61,282 nt of DNA from an uncultured Paraprevotella sp. (GTDB lineage Bacteria; Bacteroidota; Bacteroidia; Bacteroidales; Bacteroidaceae). The DNA is taken from contig URKA01000017.1 in NCBI GenBank assembly GCA_900548345.1, positions 1 to 61,282 of the forward strand. Direction: 5' to 3'. Shown one piece after another: positions 1-8,005 of the stretch (position 1 is its first letter; each line of letters starts with the position of its first letter). The position numbers were made by a program, and so were the translations under genes. Under the pieces are notes generated by a model. That model searched no databases, was not told the origin of the DNA, and worked only from the letters and a program-made list of their open reading frames with translations.

Positions 1-54
1 TAGAGCAAAGGACTGAAAATCCTTGTGTCCCCGGTTCGATTCCTGGTGGCACCA
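1..54 (+). tRNA. tRNA-Phe (GAA), 3' part
   Basis: Only the 3' portion lies in the window. The anticodon stem pairs AAGGA (8-12) with TCCTT (20-24) around the loop CTGAAAA, giving anticodon GAA at 15-17. The T arm contains the GGTTCGATTCC motif and the gene ends with an encoded CCA at 52-54. The 5' half is outside the window. Confidence 0.93.
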
Positions 55-124
55 CAATGAAGAACGAAACTTATCCCTGAATTCAGTCGAATTTGGGGAT
101 TTTCTTTTTCATGCCGTCCTCAAC

Positions 125-970
125 ATGGAAATAATAGGTATCAAACGGGCAAGCCGCTTCTCTCCCAATTCCGGAGACCGCGACGCCGCCATCTTACAAG
201 CTGTAGCCTCACACCTGACCCGAAGCTACCGTCATAGTGTTCATCTTGTGGATGAACAGGAACTCACTCTTTCCCGAATCAACGCCACCGACGCGATATT
301 CTCCATGGCAAGAAGCCGCTCCGCATTGGAGATACTGGCCGAAGCGGAACACAGAGGCATCCCCGTATTCAACAGTGCCCAGGGATTGCAGCTGTTGTCA
401 CGCCGCTATCTGAAAACCGTATGTGAGGCGCACGGCATCGCCGTATCCACCCATCTCCCCGAAAAAGGAACGCAGGACATGAGCGGCATTACGTATCCCT
501 GCTGGCTGAAACGCGATGACGGATGCGCCCAACAGGCCGATGACGTACGCTTCATTACCGATGAAGAAACATTGGCCGACGCGTTGCGCACGTTCCGTGA
601 ACGGGGGATCAAGGAATACATCCTCGAAGCGCACCAACAAGGCGACCTGCTGAAATTCTACGGTGTGGCCGGCACGGACTTCTTCCACTGCCACTATCCC
701 ACGGCGCAGAACGGGTTCAGCAAGTTCGGACTGGAAAGCATCAACGGAAAAGCCTGCGGTTTCGCATTCGACCGCAAACTGTTGAAACAACAGGCCGACC
801 GGCTTGGAGAGGCCCTGTCAGTCCCCATCTACGGCGGAGACGCCATCATCGCCCCCGACGGCACATGCCGCATCATCGACTTCAACGACTGGCCCAGTTT
901 CTCCATCTGCCGCGAAGAGGCCGCACAGGCCATAGCCCGCGTGATTCACGAGAGATGCACAAACCGTTAA
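125..970 (+). CDS. ATP-grasp family protein
   Basis: This 281-residue protein looks like an ATP-grasp carboxylate-amine ligase. A lysine in a CWLKRDDG stretch fits ATP binding, and the C-terminal part (YGGDAII, then RIIDFNDWPSF) carries the Asp/Asn metal ligands typical of the fold. The reading frame is open back to 23, inside the tRNA, so the start is placed at ATG 125 (MEIIGIK). The gene is followed 20 bp later by a CDP-alcohol phosphatidyltransferase and then a HAD phosphatase, so it probably modifies the headgroup or precursor handled by those enzymes. The substrate cannot be read from sequence. No signal peptide is seen, so it is cytoplasmic. Confidence 0.8.
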   Translation: MEIIGIKRASRFSPNSGDRDAAILQAVASHLTRSYRHSVHLVDEQELTLSRINATDAIFSMARSRSALEILAEAEHRGIPVFNSAQGLQLLSRRYLKTVCEAHGIAVSTHLPEKGTQDMSGITYPCWLKRDDGCAQQADDVRFITDEETLADALRTFRERGIKEYILEAHQQGDLLKFYGVAGTDFFHCHYPTAQNGFSKFGLESINGKACGFAFDRKLLKQQADRLGEALSVPIYGGDAIIAPDGTCRIIDFNDWPSFSICREEAAQAIARVIHERCTNR

Positions 971-990
971 TACCTTATTATAATAGCACA

Positions 991-1926
991 ATGAAAGAAG
1001 AAGAAAAGAAACTCAGCGCCACATTCAAGTCCCAAGACACGGAAGAATGGCTGGACATTCATTTCACGAGACCGCTCGGCCTGATGTGGGCCAACTTTTT
1101 CAACCGCTTCGACACACATCCCAATGTCATCACCATCCTGTCCATCATACTGGGAGCTGCCGCAGGCATCATGTTCTACTACCCCGACTACACACACACC
1201 GTCATCGGCATCCTGTTGCTGATGTGGGCCAACCTGTACGACAGTGCCGACGGACAGTTAGCGCGCATGACAGGCAAGAAGACACTGTGGGGACGCATCC
1301 TCGACGGCTTTGCCGGAGATGTATGGTTCTTGTTCATCTACTGCGCCATCTGCCTGAGGCTCATGCCGGAAACCGCGCCATGGGGCGGAGAATGGGGCTG
1401 GTGGATATGGTTGCTGGGGTCTTTCTCCGGCTTCGTATGCCATGTCAAACAGGCCCAGTTAGCGGATTACTACCGCAACATTCATCTCTTTTTCCTGAAA
1501 GGAGAGGAAGGCAGTGAACTCGACCGTTCGCAAAAAGTGAAGGCCGATTACCGTGCCACCCCCTGGAAAGGCAATTATGCCTGGAAGGTTTTCCTGCGCT
1601 CGTACGGTAATTACACACAGGGACAGGAAGGCATGACACCATGTTTCCAAACGTTCCGACAGAACTTGGAAGCGCGTTTCGGACGCACAATCCCCACGGC
1701 ACTCCGCAACGATTTCCGCGCCGGAAGCCGTCCCCTGATGAAGTACACCAACATACTGACCTTCAACACACGTGCCATCGCACTATACATTTCCCTGCTC
1801 ATCAAGGAACCGTGGCTGTACTTCGTCTTTGAAATCACCGTGCTGAACATCATATTCTTTTATATGCGCGCCCGACATGAAGCGTTGTGCCGCAATCTAA
1901 ACCGACACTTGGATGAGTACAAATAA
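991..1926 (+). CDS. CDP-alcohol phosphatidyltransferase family protein (paralogue 1)
   Basis: This is a 311-residue integral membrane enzyme of the CDP-alcohol phosphatidyltransferase family, which transfers a phospho-group from a CDP-activated alcohol to an acceptor alcohol. The family motif is visible: Asp84, Asp87-Gly88, Ala91-Arg92, Gly101, Asp105. The last catalytic Asp, expected at 109, is Gly, with Asp at 110 (DGFAGD). The second paralogue at 6323-7261 has the same shift. Several hydrophobic segments flank the motif. ATG 991 is chosen because the open frame upstream overlaps the ATP-grasp gene. The next gene overlaps its end by 14 bp. Substrate unknown; a soluble or lipid phosphodiester product is inferred. 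Confidence 0.85.
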   Translation: MKEEEKKLSATFKSQDTEEWLDIHFTRPLGLMWANFFNRFDTHPNVITILSIILGAAAGIMFYYPDYTHTVIGILLLMWANLYDSADGQLARMTGKKTLWGRILDGFAGDVWFLFIYCAICLRLMPETAPWGGEWGWWIWLLGSFSGFVCHVKQAQLADYYRNIHLFFLKGEEGSELDRSQKVKADYRATPWKGNYAWKVFLRSYGNYTQGQEGMTPCFQTFRQNLEARFGRTIPTALRNDFRAGSRPLMKYTNILTFNTRAIALYISLLIKEPWLYFVFEITVLNIIFFYMRARHEALCRNLNRHLDEYK

Positions 1927-2638
1927 GTTTTCCGACATCAAAGCCGTCATCTTCGACTACGGCGGTACATTAGACACCAACGCGCGCCACTGGGCGCATG
2001 TGCTGTGGGAAGGTTTCCGCCACGCAAGCGTACCCGTCAGCGAAACGCAGTTCCGCGAGGCATACGTGCATGCGGAGCGTGCCCTGGCCAAGGCTCCGGT
2101 TATTCTTCTCGAAGACAACTTCCATGTGCTGCTACTGAAGAAAGTGGATATAGAAACCGCCTATCTGGTCAACTCCAAAGCATGGACGGTGGAAGAAGAC
2201 GTGAGAAAAGACCATGTGGAACGGATTGCCGACTATTGTTACCGCTATGTCCTGCACATCCTGAAAAGCAGCCGCAAGGTGCTGGACACCTTGCAACCGA
2301 AATACAAACTGGTACTGGTTTCCAATTTCTACGGCAACATTGAGACCATTCTCAAAGACTTCCGCCTGGAATATTTCGAGCAAATCGTGGAGTCGGCCGT
2401 AGTAGGCGTACGCAAGCCCGACCCGGCCATCTACCGCCTCGGCGTGGAAGCTACGGGCTATCCTGCCGGACAGGTGGCCGTGATAGGAGATTCGTATACA
2501 AAAGACATCATCCCCGCCAAGACTGTCGGCTGCAAGGCCGTATGGCTGAAAGGAGAAGGATGGAACGAGGATACGTATGACGAGAAACTTCCCGATGCCG
2601 TCATCACGGACATCACGCAACTGACAGACTTACTGTAA
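1913..2638 (+). CDS. HAD-superfamily hydrolase
   Basis: This 241-residue protein is a haloacid-dehalogenase-type phosphatase. Motif I is FDYGGTLD, so the usual second Asp of DxD is Gly. Motif II is VSN, motif III is RKPDPAIY and motif IV is GDSYTKDI. A helical cap lies between motifs I and II. It overlaps the CDP-alcohol phosphatidyltransferase by 14 bp and is almost certainly cotranscribed and translationally coupled. In that context it may dephosphorylate a phosphoalcohol intermediate, as in phosphatidylglycerophosphate-type or inositol-phosphate-type pathways. That role is inference from neighbours. Confidence 0.85.
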   Translation: MSTNKFSDIKAVIFDYGGTLDTNARHWAHVLWEGFRHASVPVSETQFREAYVHAERALAKAPVILLEDNFHVLLLKKVDIETAYLVNSKAWTVEEDVRKDHVERIADYCYRYVLHILKSSRKVLDTLQPKYKLVLVSNFYGNIETILKDFRLEYFEQIVESAVVGVRKPDPAIYRLGVEATGYPAGQVAVIGDSYTKDIIPAKTVGCKAVWLKGEGWNEDTYDEKLPDAVITDITQLTDLL

Positions 2639-2651
2639 CAGGAAACACTAC

Positions 2652-2683
2652 GTTCCGTATGACGTCAGAACGTCATACGGAAC
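2652..2683. terminator. Inverted repeat between convergent genes
   Basis: The 13-bp perfect arms GTTCCGTATGACG (2652-2664) and its complement (2671-2683) enclose a 6-base loop. It sits between the ends of the HAD gene (+) and the DUF5686 gene (-), whose stop codon lies at the foot of the left arm. There is no clear T-run, so a bidirectional terminator or mRNA-stabilising hairpin is inferred. Confidence 0.6.
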
Positions 2684-5274
2684 ATAAAACGAATACCCCA
2701 CTTCTGCGTGCCGGGCCGGATATAATTCATACGGTGCACATACTCCACATGAAGAAGTTTGAAGATGTTATGGATACCCGCGATAAGCTCCACGTAGGGT
2801 TTGCCGTCGTCCATCACCCGTGAATTGTACACAAACGTGCCGTCCGCACTGAAATTACCCGGAAAATAAAACAGTTCCGTATCACCCGCATTCTTTTCGA
2901 GGAAGGGATTGTTCTTGCTGCTCAAAGTGCCCCACAATACATTGCAACCGATATACTCGCGCCACTTCAGATGTTTGATAAGCGGTATACGGTTCAGAAT
3001 CTTTCCGTTCAGGTCCCAGGAGAACATCAATGAGGCGTAGCGGTCGTTCAGAAACTCCATATTGTCTATCAGGTTGAAGGTATAATCCTCCATGATGTAC
3101 GAGAGGTTGGCCGGCGGTGTAATAAGCAACGGGAAGGGCACTTTGTTCCATTGCACGCCGCCTTTCAGCATACAGTCCATTTTTCCCCACGAACGCAACC
3201 AAAAACGCTTATAGACGGAAGCCTCGGTCAGGTTGTAATTGTAGTCCCCACCCAACAGGCCCTTGAAACCGGCCGTATGACTGATGCTGTAAATCGGCGA
3301 GTCGAGATTGGTCGACAAGCGGCGTTGCTTCGTATTAATCCACGTAGCTCCGGGCTGGAACTTCACACCCAGCGTCACCTCACTCGTCACGATGTTGCGG
3401 ATATGGCCAAGAGGGTCGGCCGACGGCGGTCCGGCAGCCAGCGGCTGATAAAAGAGTGCCGCCGTAGGCTCGTCCTTTTCACGCTTCATCTGCATATTGA
3501 TGCGCAGGCCGTTCTCCCACTCCTTGTCATAAGAGAGCTGGTAACGTTCGTAATACATCATGTGGTCTACCGTGGTCCATTTGAACGACACGAAGACATT
3601 GTCCTTATCGGTAGGCACAAAACGGTCGCTGGGCGACATGACATCGTTGGCGTATGAAAAGCTGAGATTGTTTACAGGAAACTCACGCGGCAAATAGTCT
3701 TTCTTATTAAAAGAATAGATGAGCTCACCCATCCCCTTCCATCGGTGGTCCTTGAAGCCGTAGGCCACATACCCCTTTCCGAACCAGTGCGGATTGAGGT
3801 TGGCCGTGGTCTGCGCACTGGCTCTCAGGCGCAGGCCGTCCACAAAATTATGGGTTATCATCGTGTTCACAGGTCCGATGTCCACCTTACTGGGCTTCTT
3901 CGGGTCGGCCGTTGTCTCTACGAAATTCTCGATGAACGCCTTCATCACGAAGAGCACAAAGTTGAAGCCTTTGATGTTCTCCAGCCGATGGATAAATTCG
4001 TCCATCTTACTTTCCGATTTCGTCAATTCCTCCGCCCTGTGCTGTGCCCAGAAATCGTCATCCCGCATCATGGCATTGGCCTCTGTCCGCAGCTGCCCCT
4101 TGAACTTGAATACCTTCTCCGGTATCTCCTCGAAACTGTAATCACTGTATTTGGTCGTGCGCTCCAGTTGGAACTTCTGCAAGAACTTCGCCAGCTTCAA
4201 CTGTACGAGCATCTTGTCATCCACCAACACATGCTCGCCTGTAGGCAAGTCCGCAAACTCCTGGATAATATCCATCTGCTCCACGAAGTTGACATCCGAC
4301 TTACTGGGTATACCCATCTCGGCACGCTTCACCCGCCATGTGGAATCCGCCAATATGAACAGGCTGCCGGAGAAACCGAAGTCCTGCGGGTTGTTGGGCG
4401 TGAAATCAATCTGGTAGCACTTCTCCTTATCCACTTCCAGCGTATCGACTATAAAATAGCGGTAAAAGCGTATTCCGGAAGCCGACGAGATAGGACTGAT
4501 GAAAGGATACTGCAACAGGCGCACCTCATCATCGTAAATATCCACATCCGTAAAGCAGTCCTTGATGATATTCGTAATGATATCCCCCGTATTGAACAGG
4601 TCGTTCAACCCGTCCGACCGCTCTCCCGTGACGATGTCCTTTTCCGACTTCGGGTCCTTGCGGTATATCTTGCGCGTTACGGTCTCGTCCACCGTAAGCG
4701 GCAGAATCAACTTTCCCGTTTCGGGATGCACTTCCACATGGTCTTTCAAGAAAGGCATCCTCTTGAACTTATCTTCCTGGAATACTTTTTCGGTAACTTC
4801 ATTCAGGGAGAACGTCAGCTTCTGGTATTTGTCGTAAGTAAAGAAATCTTTGTTGTGCAAGTCAGTACGTTCCTTGGCGGCAATGACTTTCTTCATCATT
4901 TCCACGGCCGGGTTGTTCTTTCGGCTGTACCGGATTTTCTTTTTACTGACTTCAACCTCCTTGATTGCACGGGCGTCCTCTTTCAGCTTCACATTCAGTG
5001 TGCGGGCTCCCGTGATGTCGAAAGTCTGCGTCTTATAGCCCATCATGGAAAAGACAAGCCGTCCGTGTTCGGCGGGGATACTGTATTTTCCCGACACATC
5101 CGTAGGATGCCCCGACCCCGGCCGCCCTTCATAATATACGTTGACAAAGGGCAAGGTTTCCCCGGTATCGGCATCCGTCACCTTACCGGTCACATTCTGA
5201 GCCGCCATCCTGACTGTCTGGGCAAGCATAAGAAGCAGGAGCAACAAAAACTTCATACTACCTAAAAACTTCAT
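2665..5274 (-). CDS. DUF5686 / carboxypeptidase-regulatory-like outer-membrane protein
   Basis: This protein of about 869 residues starts with a signal peptide (hydrophobic FLLLLLLMLAQ, cleavage near AAQ). A carboxypeptidase-regulatory-like beta-sandwich of about 80 residues follows (VTGKVTDADTGETLPFVNV). The rest matches the DUF5686 type: a long domain with many aromatic beta-strand stretches ending in an aromatic strand (GIRFMFRMTF) as in outer-membrane barrels. The frame is open to 5370; ATG 5274 (or 5283) is chosen because it starts the signal peptide and does not run deep into the upstream gene. It follows the nucleotidyltransferase at 5289-5996 by about 14 bp in the same direction, so the two are likely one operon. 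Function unknown in the family. Confidence 0.82.
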   Translation of the reverse strand: MKFLGSMKFLLLLLLMLAQTVRMAAQNVTGKVTDADTGETLPFVNVYYEGRPGSGHPTDVSGKYSIPAEHGRLVFSMMGYKTQTFDITGARTLNVKLKEDARAIKEVEVSKKKIRYSRKNNPAVEMMKKVIAAKERTDLHNKDFFTYDKYQKLTFSLNEVTEKVFQEDKFKRMPFLKDHVEVHPETGKLILPLTVDETVTRKIYRKDPKSEKDIVTGERSDGLNDLFNTGDIITNIIKDCFTDVDIYDDEVRLLQYPFISPISSASGIRFYRYFIVDTLEVDKEKCYQIDFTPNNPQDFGFSGSLFILADSTWRVKRAEMGIPSKSDVNFVEQMDIIQEFADLPTGEHVLVDDKMLVQLKLAKFLQKFQLERTTKYSDYSFEEIPEKVFKFKGQLRTEANAMMRDDDFWAQHRAEELTKSESKMDEFIHRLENIKGFNFVLFVMKAFIENFVETTADPKKPSKVDIGPVNTMITHNFVDGLRLRASAQTTANLNPHWFGKGYVAYGFKDHRWKGMGELIYSFNKKDYLPREFPVNNLSFSYANDVMSPSDRFVPTDKDNVFVSFKWTTVDHMMYYERYQLSYDKEWENGLRINMQMKREKDEPTAALFYQPLAAGPPSADPLGHIRNIVTSEVTLGVKFQPGATWINTKQRRLSTNLDSPIYSISHTAGFKGLLGGDYNYNLTEASVYKRFWLRSWGKMDCMLKGGVQWNKVPFPLLITPPANLSYIMEDYTFNLIDNMEFLNDRYASLMFSWDLNGKILNRIPLIKHLKWREYIGCNVLWGTLSSKNNPFLEKNAGDTELFYFPGNFSADGTFVYNSRVMDDGKPYVELIAGIHNIFKLLHVEYVHRMNYIRPGTQKWGIRFMFRMTF

Positions 5275-5288
5275 GTCACGCATTTCTT

Positions 5289-5996
5289 TTATTTGCCAGA
5301 TGAAAGGAACGATTCCGCCTTGGCTATATCGCCGGCATGGTCCACATCCAATATCTTCGTGAACACACAAGCTGTCAACCGGAATCCATCCTCAACCAGG
5401 CCGCGCTGGAAATTGCGCATCCTGCTCTGCCCTTCACGCATACAGCGCTCCAGCGTAGACAATGTACGGGGCCGAAGACAATAGATGCCTCCGGAAATAT
5501 AACGGTCGCCCTCGTCCGTGTCATGGAATCCGGTAATCCGCAAATCCTTGTCCGTCCCTACGTACAACGGTTTCTCATCGTCCACGTAGTCCGTCACGGC
5601 CATCATTCCGTCTGTATCGCTCGTTTCAAACCTATGGATGTATTCCGCAAATTCGTCTTCCCTGAAAACGGTATCCACCGTAGTCAGACAAAAGGGTGCA
5701 TCCTTCAGGTAAGGTGCGAGTTCATGAAAACTATGCATGGAGCTGGGGGTAGACTTGAGTACCAAACGGATGGGCGCGAAACAACCCTCTTCTTGCAGGC
5801 TGCGGATGAACGCACCGGTCTGCGGATGAATCGTATTGGCAATGACCGCTATCTCTTCGGCTCCGTTTGCGCTGAAGATGCGGAACAAGCGCCGAATCAT
5901 CGGTTCACCGTTCAGTTCTACAAGTGGTTTCGGACGCTCTACGCCTTCTTGCGCCAGCCGCGAACCCTCACCCGCTGCGATAATTGCATATTTCAT
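5289..5996 (-). CDS. MobA-like / sugar-phosphate nucleotidyltransferase
   Basis: This 235-residue protein has the nucleotidyltransferase signature at its N-terminus (IIAAGEGSRL, then RPKPLVELNGEPMI). A metal-binding-like TVDTVF stretch near residue 110 and a substrate-binding ISGGIYCLRP stretch follow. The overall form resembles inositol-1-phosphate cytidylyltransferases and other sugar-1-phosphate nucleotidyltransferases. It lies between two CDP-alcohol phosphatidyltransferase genes, which suggests that it supplies a CDP-activated alcohol. A -7 box at 6046-6053 would start transcription on this strand. The exact substrate (inositol phosphate or other) is not shown by sequence. Confidence 0.8.
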   Translation of the reverse strand: MKYAIIAAGEGSRLAQEGVERPKPLVELNGEPMIRRLFRIFSANGAEEIAVIANTIHPQTGAFIRSLQEEGCFAPIRLVLKSTPSSMHSFHELAPYLKDAPFCLTTVDTVFREDEFAEYIHRFETSDTDGMMAVTDYVDDEKPLYVGTDKDLRITGFHDTDEGDRYISGGIYCLRPRTLSTLERCMREGQSRMRNFQRGLVEDGFRLTACVFTKILDVDHAGDIAKAESFLSSGK

Positions 5997-6322
5997 AAGT
6001 TGTGTATTCCTATCTATTTACCTTTTTCATTTCGTTTTCAGCCGACAAAAATAAAAAGTATTTCTTTCTCCCCACCTGAAGGGTGGAAGTACAGAACACT
6101 TTGTCTACCGTACGGAACACTCAGAAAACACTTTTAACATCCATATAACATTTGAGAACAAATCTTGTGTCTTAAAGACTTCCATCCGTGTATTTTATCG
6201 TTTAATTCCGTATATCCGTCCATTTTAAGACGTATATCTTGCAGATTCCACTTTTTTTTGCGAATATTGCACCGTTTTTTCACGGACAGATGGTATATAG
6301 AATTTTTGAACAATAAAGGCAA
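5997..6322. other. Divergent intergenic region
   Basis: This is a 326-bp AT-rich spacer between the minus-strand nucleotidyltransferase and the plus-strand CDP-alcohol phosphatidyltransferase. It holds the minus-strand -7 box at 6046-6053. No plus-strand box of full consensus was found and no gene is seen. Confidence 0.6.
6046..6053 (-). promoter_or_regulatory. -7 box (TATTTTTG)
   Basis: On the minus strand this matches the Bacteroides -7 consensus TAnnTTTG, with a predicted start near 6039, about 43 bp before the nucleotidyltransferase ATG. No convincing -33 box is seen. Confidence 0.5.
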
Positions 6323-7261
6323 ATGACATCACCCACACTTAAAGAGCGCGTGCAAGCTACCATGAAATCCGAAGACACCGAAGGGGTTTTCGAGTTGTAC
6401 GTCACACGTACACCGGGTTATCTATGGGCATTGTTTTTCAAGAAACTGCATGTCCACCCAATTGCCGTCACGCTGCTGTCCATCGTGATTGGCACGTTGG
6501 CCGGTTACTTTTTCTGGTTCAACGACCTCCGCATGAACCTTATCGGCATGCTTCTGTTGGTATGGGCCAACTGGTATGACTGTGCCGACGGCCAGCTGGC
6601 ACGCATGACGGGACAGAAGACACTCATCGGAAGGATTCTGGACGGTTTCGCCGGCGATGTGTGGTTCTTCTCCATTTATTTCTTCATCAGCCTGAGACTC
6701 ACGACCGAAACAGCCCCTTGGGGCACTCCATGGAGCGTATGGATCTGGCTGCTCTGCGCGTGGGCAGGTTTCCACTGCCATGCCAAGCAATGCGCGCTGG
6801 CTGATTACTACCGCAACATCCACCTGTATATACTGAAAGGACAAGCCGGAAGCGAATTGGACAACTATGCCGACCAGCGGGCCTTGATGCACTCGCTACC
6901 TTGGAACGGAAAGGAATGGTTTCACAAAATCTACCTGTATTTTTACGGCAACTACACACGGAGCCAGGAGGAAATGACGCCCGCCTTCCAGGCTTTCCAT
7001 AAGGCCGTGCAACAACGCTACGGCGGAAATCTTCCGGAAGACCTCAGAAAACGGTTCCGTGCAGCCAGCCTGCCCCTGATGAAATATACGAATATCCTGA
7101 CCTTCGACACGCGCGTAGGCGTATTGTTCCTGTCCCTCCTTTCCGGATTTCCGTGGATTTATCCGCTTTTTGAAATCACCGTGCTCGAAGCTCTCAGGTT
7201 TTACACACGACACGTGCATGAATCATTCTGTGCACAGTTCACCAAAGAAATCGAAAGATGA
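6323..7261 (+). CDS. CDP-alcohol phosphatidyltransferase family protein (paralogue 2)
   Basis: This 312-residue membrane enzyme is a clear paralogue of the product of 991-1926. Shared blocks include QLADYYRNIHL, YGNYT, EMTP, and SLPLMKYTNILTF near the C-terminus. The family motif reads Asp86, Asp89-Gly90, Ala93-Arg94, Gly103, Asp107, with Gly111-Asp112 where the final catalytic Asp would be expected at 111. The gene overlaps the following IspD-like gene by 4 bp (ATGA), so the cytidylyltransferase and this transferase are translationally coupled. It probably uses the CDP-alcohol made by that partner. Acceptor and product are unknown. Confidence 0.86.
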   Translation: MTSPTLKERVQATMKSEDTEGVFELYVTRTPGYLWALFFKKLHVHPIAVTLLSIVIGTLAGYFFWFNDLRMNLIGMLLLVWANWYDCADGQLARMTGQKTLIGRILDGFAGDVWFFSIYFFISLRLTTETAPWGTPWSVWIWLLCAWAGFHCHAKQCALADYYRNIHLYILKGQAGSELDNYADQRALMHSLPWNGKEWFHKIYLYFYGNYTRSQEEMTPAFQAFHKAVQQRYGGNLPEDLRKRFRAASLPLMKYTNILTFDTRVGVLFLSLLSGFPWIYPLFEITVLEALRFYTRHVHESFCAQFTKEIER

Positions 7262-7980
7262 ACCGGACTCCCTGCATAGCCCTTCTGTTGGCCGGCGGAC
7301 AAGGCTGCCGCATGCACAGCCTCCGTCCCAAACAGTTTCTGACTGTCGAAGGGTCACCTGTCCTCGCATATCCTTTGCGCACATTTCAGCATCACGATGA
7401 AATCGACAGGATTTATGTAGTATGCGCCCCTGAGTGGAGCGACTTTATCAGATGTCTCGCAAACGAAGAAAGCATTTCCAAATTTGTACGCACCATTCCG
7501 TCGGGCACAACCAGTATCGACTCCATACGCAACGGCATAGAGGGGATACGGCAAGACTATAGCGAGTCAAACCCTGTTGTCATGTTGCATGAGGCCGTGC
7601 GTCCGCTGGTCTCGGACGAAACCATCGGCCTCAACCTGAAAACATTCCGCACATACGGCAATGCCGTGACGGCCATACGAAGTCATGAAGCCTATATGGT
7701 CAGCAACGACGGCATATCCTCCTCGGCAGGCATACCGCGAGAACAGCTCTTCCGCGCACAGACACCGCAGACATTCTTCCTGAACGACATAGAAGAGGCC
7801 TTCACCCGCGCGAAGCAAGCCGGACTTCCGGCCTCGCAGTCGCTTTATACGCTGATGACAGAAGTCTGCGGGGAAAAGCCACTTTATATCGCACAAGGCG
7901 ATGCAATCAACTTCAAGCTCACCCTTCCCGAAGACATCGAACTGCTGAAGGCTATCCTGTGCTACCGCAGAAAAGGCTGA
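7258..7980 (+). CDS. IspD/TarI-like cytidylyltransferase
   Basis: This 240-residue protein has the complete IspD/TarI signature: LLAGGQGCRM and PKQFL at the N-terminus, DSIRNGI, HEAVRPLV, QTPQTF, and NFKLTLPEDI near the C-terminus. These enzymes join CTP to methylerythritol 4-phosphate (IspD) or ribitol 5-phosphate (TarI). Its ATGA overlap with a CDP-alcohol phosphatidyltransferase argues that it makes a CDP-alcohol for that enzyme rather than serving isoprenoid synthesis. If the genome has no other IspD, it could be the isoprenoid enzyme; that cannot be decided here. Confidence 0.85.
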   Translation: MNRTPCIALLLAGGQGCRMHSLRPKQFLTVEGSPVLAYPLRTFQHHDEIDRIYVVCAPEWSDFIRCLANEESISKFVRTIPSGTTSIDSIRNGIEGIRQDYSESNPVVMLHEAVRPLVSDETIGLNLKTFRTYGNAVTAIRSHEAYMVSNDGISSSAGIPREQLFRAQTPQTFFLNDIEEAFTRAKQAGLPASQSLYTLMTEVCGEKPLYIAQGDAINFKLTLPEDIELLKAILCYRRKG

Positions 7981-8005
7981 ACAAGCCCATTCCACCGGTA
8001 TTTTC

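Noticed and set aside
23..124. N-terminal extension of the ATP-grasp gene
   Set aside because: It would start inside tRNA-Phe; ATG 125 gives a normal family start.
3745..5265. Long plus-strand open frame of about 500 codons
   Set aside because: It is antisense to the DUF5686 gene and has no recognisable protein features; His/Arg/Leu-rich shadow frame.
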